DNA of 14,278 nt from Desulfonema limicola. Its GTDB lineage: Bacteria; Desulfobacterota; Desulfobacteria; Desulfobacterales; DYRC01. The position numbers and the translations under genes were made by a program. Below the pieces are notes generated by a model that was not told where the DNA came from, searched no databases, and saw nothing but the letters and a program-made list of their open reading frames with translations. Positions 13,465-14,278 of the stretch are shown piece by piece. Within the stretch, counting starts at the first letter, position 1; each line of letters opens with the position of its first letter. The stretch spans positions 1-14,278 of the forward strand of contig DYRC01000071.1 in the NCBI GenBank assembly GCA_020718925.1, read 5' to 3'.

Positions 13465-14278
13465 ATGAACGTTTTTATCAACCACGCCAAAGAAGACCTT
13501 GAAATTGCAAAGAAACTCAGAGATGACCTTGAAAAAGCCGGAGTAAAAACATGGCTTGAGCGCGAAGATTTGCTTGTGGGTCAGGATTGGCGGGAGGTTA
13601 TCACTGACAAACTCAGGGAAAGCCGATATTTTATCACGCTGATCTCTTCTGCGTCTGTTGCAAAACAAGGTTTTATTGATACCGAACCGAACTGGACATT
13701 GAATTTGCTGGATAACGACTTGTCTTCTGAGCAGATTTCTATTCTTCCTGTCCGCATAAATGATTGCCCGTTGACGGATGAAAAACTGGAACGCCTTCAC
13801 TGTGCCGACCTTTTCCCTTCTTATGAAAAAGGACTCAGTGATATACTGAAAGTCCTGCTTCCGAATAAGCCGCCGGATAAACGCCCTGTTTCAAATCAGA
13901 TTCCCATCAAGCCGCCTGATGAAAACTTGTTTGTCAATCAGATTCCCAATGAACTGACAGATAGACGCTCATCTGCAAATTACAAATGGTTTAAATATAT
14001 TGTAATATTTTTGCTTGCAATTGTATTGATTTATTTTGTAAAACCTAGTCCTCAGAAGCGGACGTATCATCTCAGAAAAGAGCCGATAACTGTTTCAGAT
14101 GATGAGGCGTTGAAGACGTTCAGATTAAAGAAAGATTCATACGGTTGGCGCAAACCGGTTGAATATGTTGAAAATGACTTTCAGGATAACAAAGATGGCA
14201 CCATCACCGACCGGTCAACCGGGCTGATGTGGCAGATGTCCGGATCGGATAATTTCATGAAATATCAGAAGGCAGAGG
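13465..14278 (+). CDS. TIR domain - transmembrane - DUF1566-like protein, 5' part (cut by window end)
   Basis: Open from ATG 13465 to the window edge (271 codons), with AAGGA 7 nt upstream. Residues 1 to about 135 form a TIR_2-type domain: VFINHAKEDLEIAKKLRDDL, GVKTWLEREDLLVGQDW, YFITLISSASV and LPVRINDC. Glu74 in FIDTEPNW is at the place of the catalytic Glu of TIR NAD-hydrolases. A proline-rich linker repeats NQIP twice. A membrane helix covers about 175-192 (WFKYIVIFLLAIVLIYFV). From 244 on, DGTITDRSTGLMWQ is the typical opening of a DUF1566 (Lcl C-terminal-like) domain, here truncated. The TIR part would be cytoplasmic and the C-terminal part outside the inner membrane. NAD cleavage or adaptor function is inferred, not shown. 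Confidence 0.85.
   Translation, partial: MNVFINHAKEDLEIAKKLRDDLEKAGVKTWLEREDLLVGQDWREVITDKLRESRYFITLISSASVAKQGFIDTEPNWTLNLLDNDLSSEQISILPVRINDCPLTDEKLERLHCADLFPSYEKGLSDILKVLLPNKPPDKRPVSNQIPIKPPDENLFVNQIPNELTDRRSSANYKWFKYIVIFLLAIVLIYFVKPSPQKRTYHLRKEPITVSDDEALKTFRLKKDSYGWRKPVEYVENDFQDNKDGTITDRSTGLMWQMSGSDNFMKYQKAE

Noticed and set aside
13378..13800. Minus-strand 140-codon reading frame opposite the TIR gene
   Set aside because: The plus-strand frame carries a clear TIR domain, so this is its shadow.
1..14278. CRISPR array, integrase, transposase, tRNA genes
   Set aside because: No regularly spaced direct repeats, no recombinase or transposase motifs in any frame, and no tRNA cloverleaf other than the tmRNA ends.

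Overview
The window looks like chromosomal DNA of a Gram-negative, AT-leaning deltaproteobacterium (Desulfobacterota). The hints are a periplasmic alpha-2-macroglobulin, a dockerin protein, a GRIGCFFAGCCYG-type Lgt, a long HolA, a TIR protein running into a DUF1566-like domain, a TumE-type toxin and several dispersed palindromic repeats. The lineage is inferred from gene style, not from a database match.

Left part (1-6054, minus strand genes). An EI24/CysZ-like membrane protein is followed by a 1614-residue secreted alpha-2-macroglobulin with an intact thioester motif (GCLEQ). Each has its own plausible sigma-70-type promoter, and a hairpin terminator follows the macroglobulin gene. A 39-nt GC-rich repeat lies in frame inside the macroglobulin gene. 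The first 267 bases hold a small palindromic repeat and a possible antisense-side small RNA that would end in the same hairpin.

Middle (6214-7529). A complete one-piece tmRNA gene (ssrA) has a near-consensus promoter and encodes the tag ADDYNYALAA. Converging on it is a secreted PPC / carboxypeptidase-regulatory / dockerin protein.

Right part (7802-14278, plus strand). A Tat-exported ABC substrate-binding protein and its permease are followed by a Nudix hydrolase (1-nt overlap), lgt (prolipoprotein diacylglyceryl transferase), a two-gene putative toxin-antitoxin module of TumE type, and holA (DNA polymerase III delta). No ABC ATPase gene lies next to the transporter. After a repeat-rich 272-base gap comes the 5' part of a TIR - transmembrane - DUF1566-like gene that is cut by the window edge.

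The most notable observation is that the 13 bases ATGGCAGAAATTA occur both at the end of lgt and at the start of holA, exactly flanking the toxin-antitoxin pair. The simplest reading is that lgt and holA once overlapped, and that the module was inserted at this junction with a 13-bp target duplication. Both genes would have been rebuilt perfectly: lgt keeps its stop and holA keeps its start. The toxin gene now ends with lgt's former tail and overlaps holA by 14 nt.
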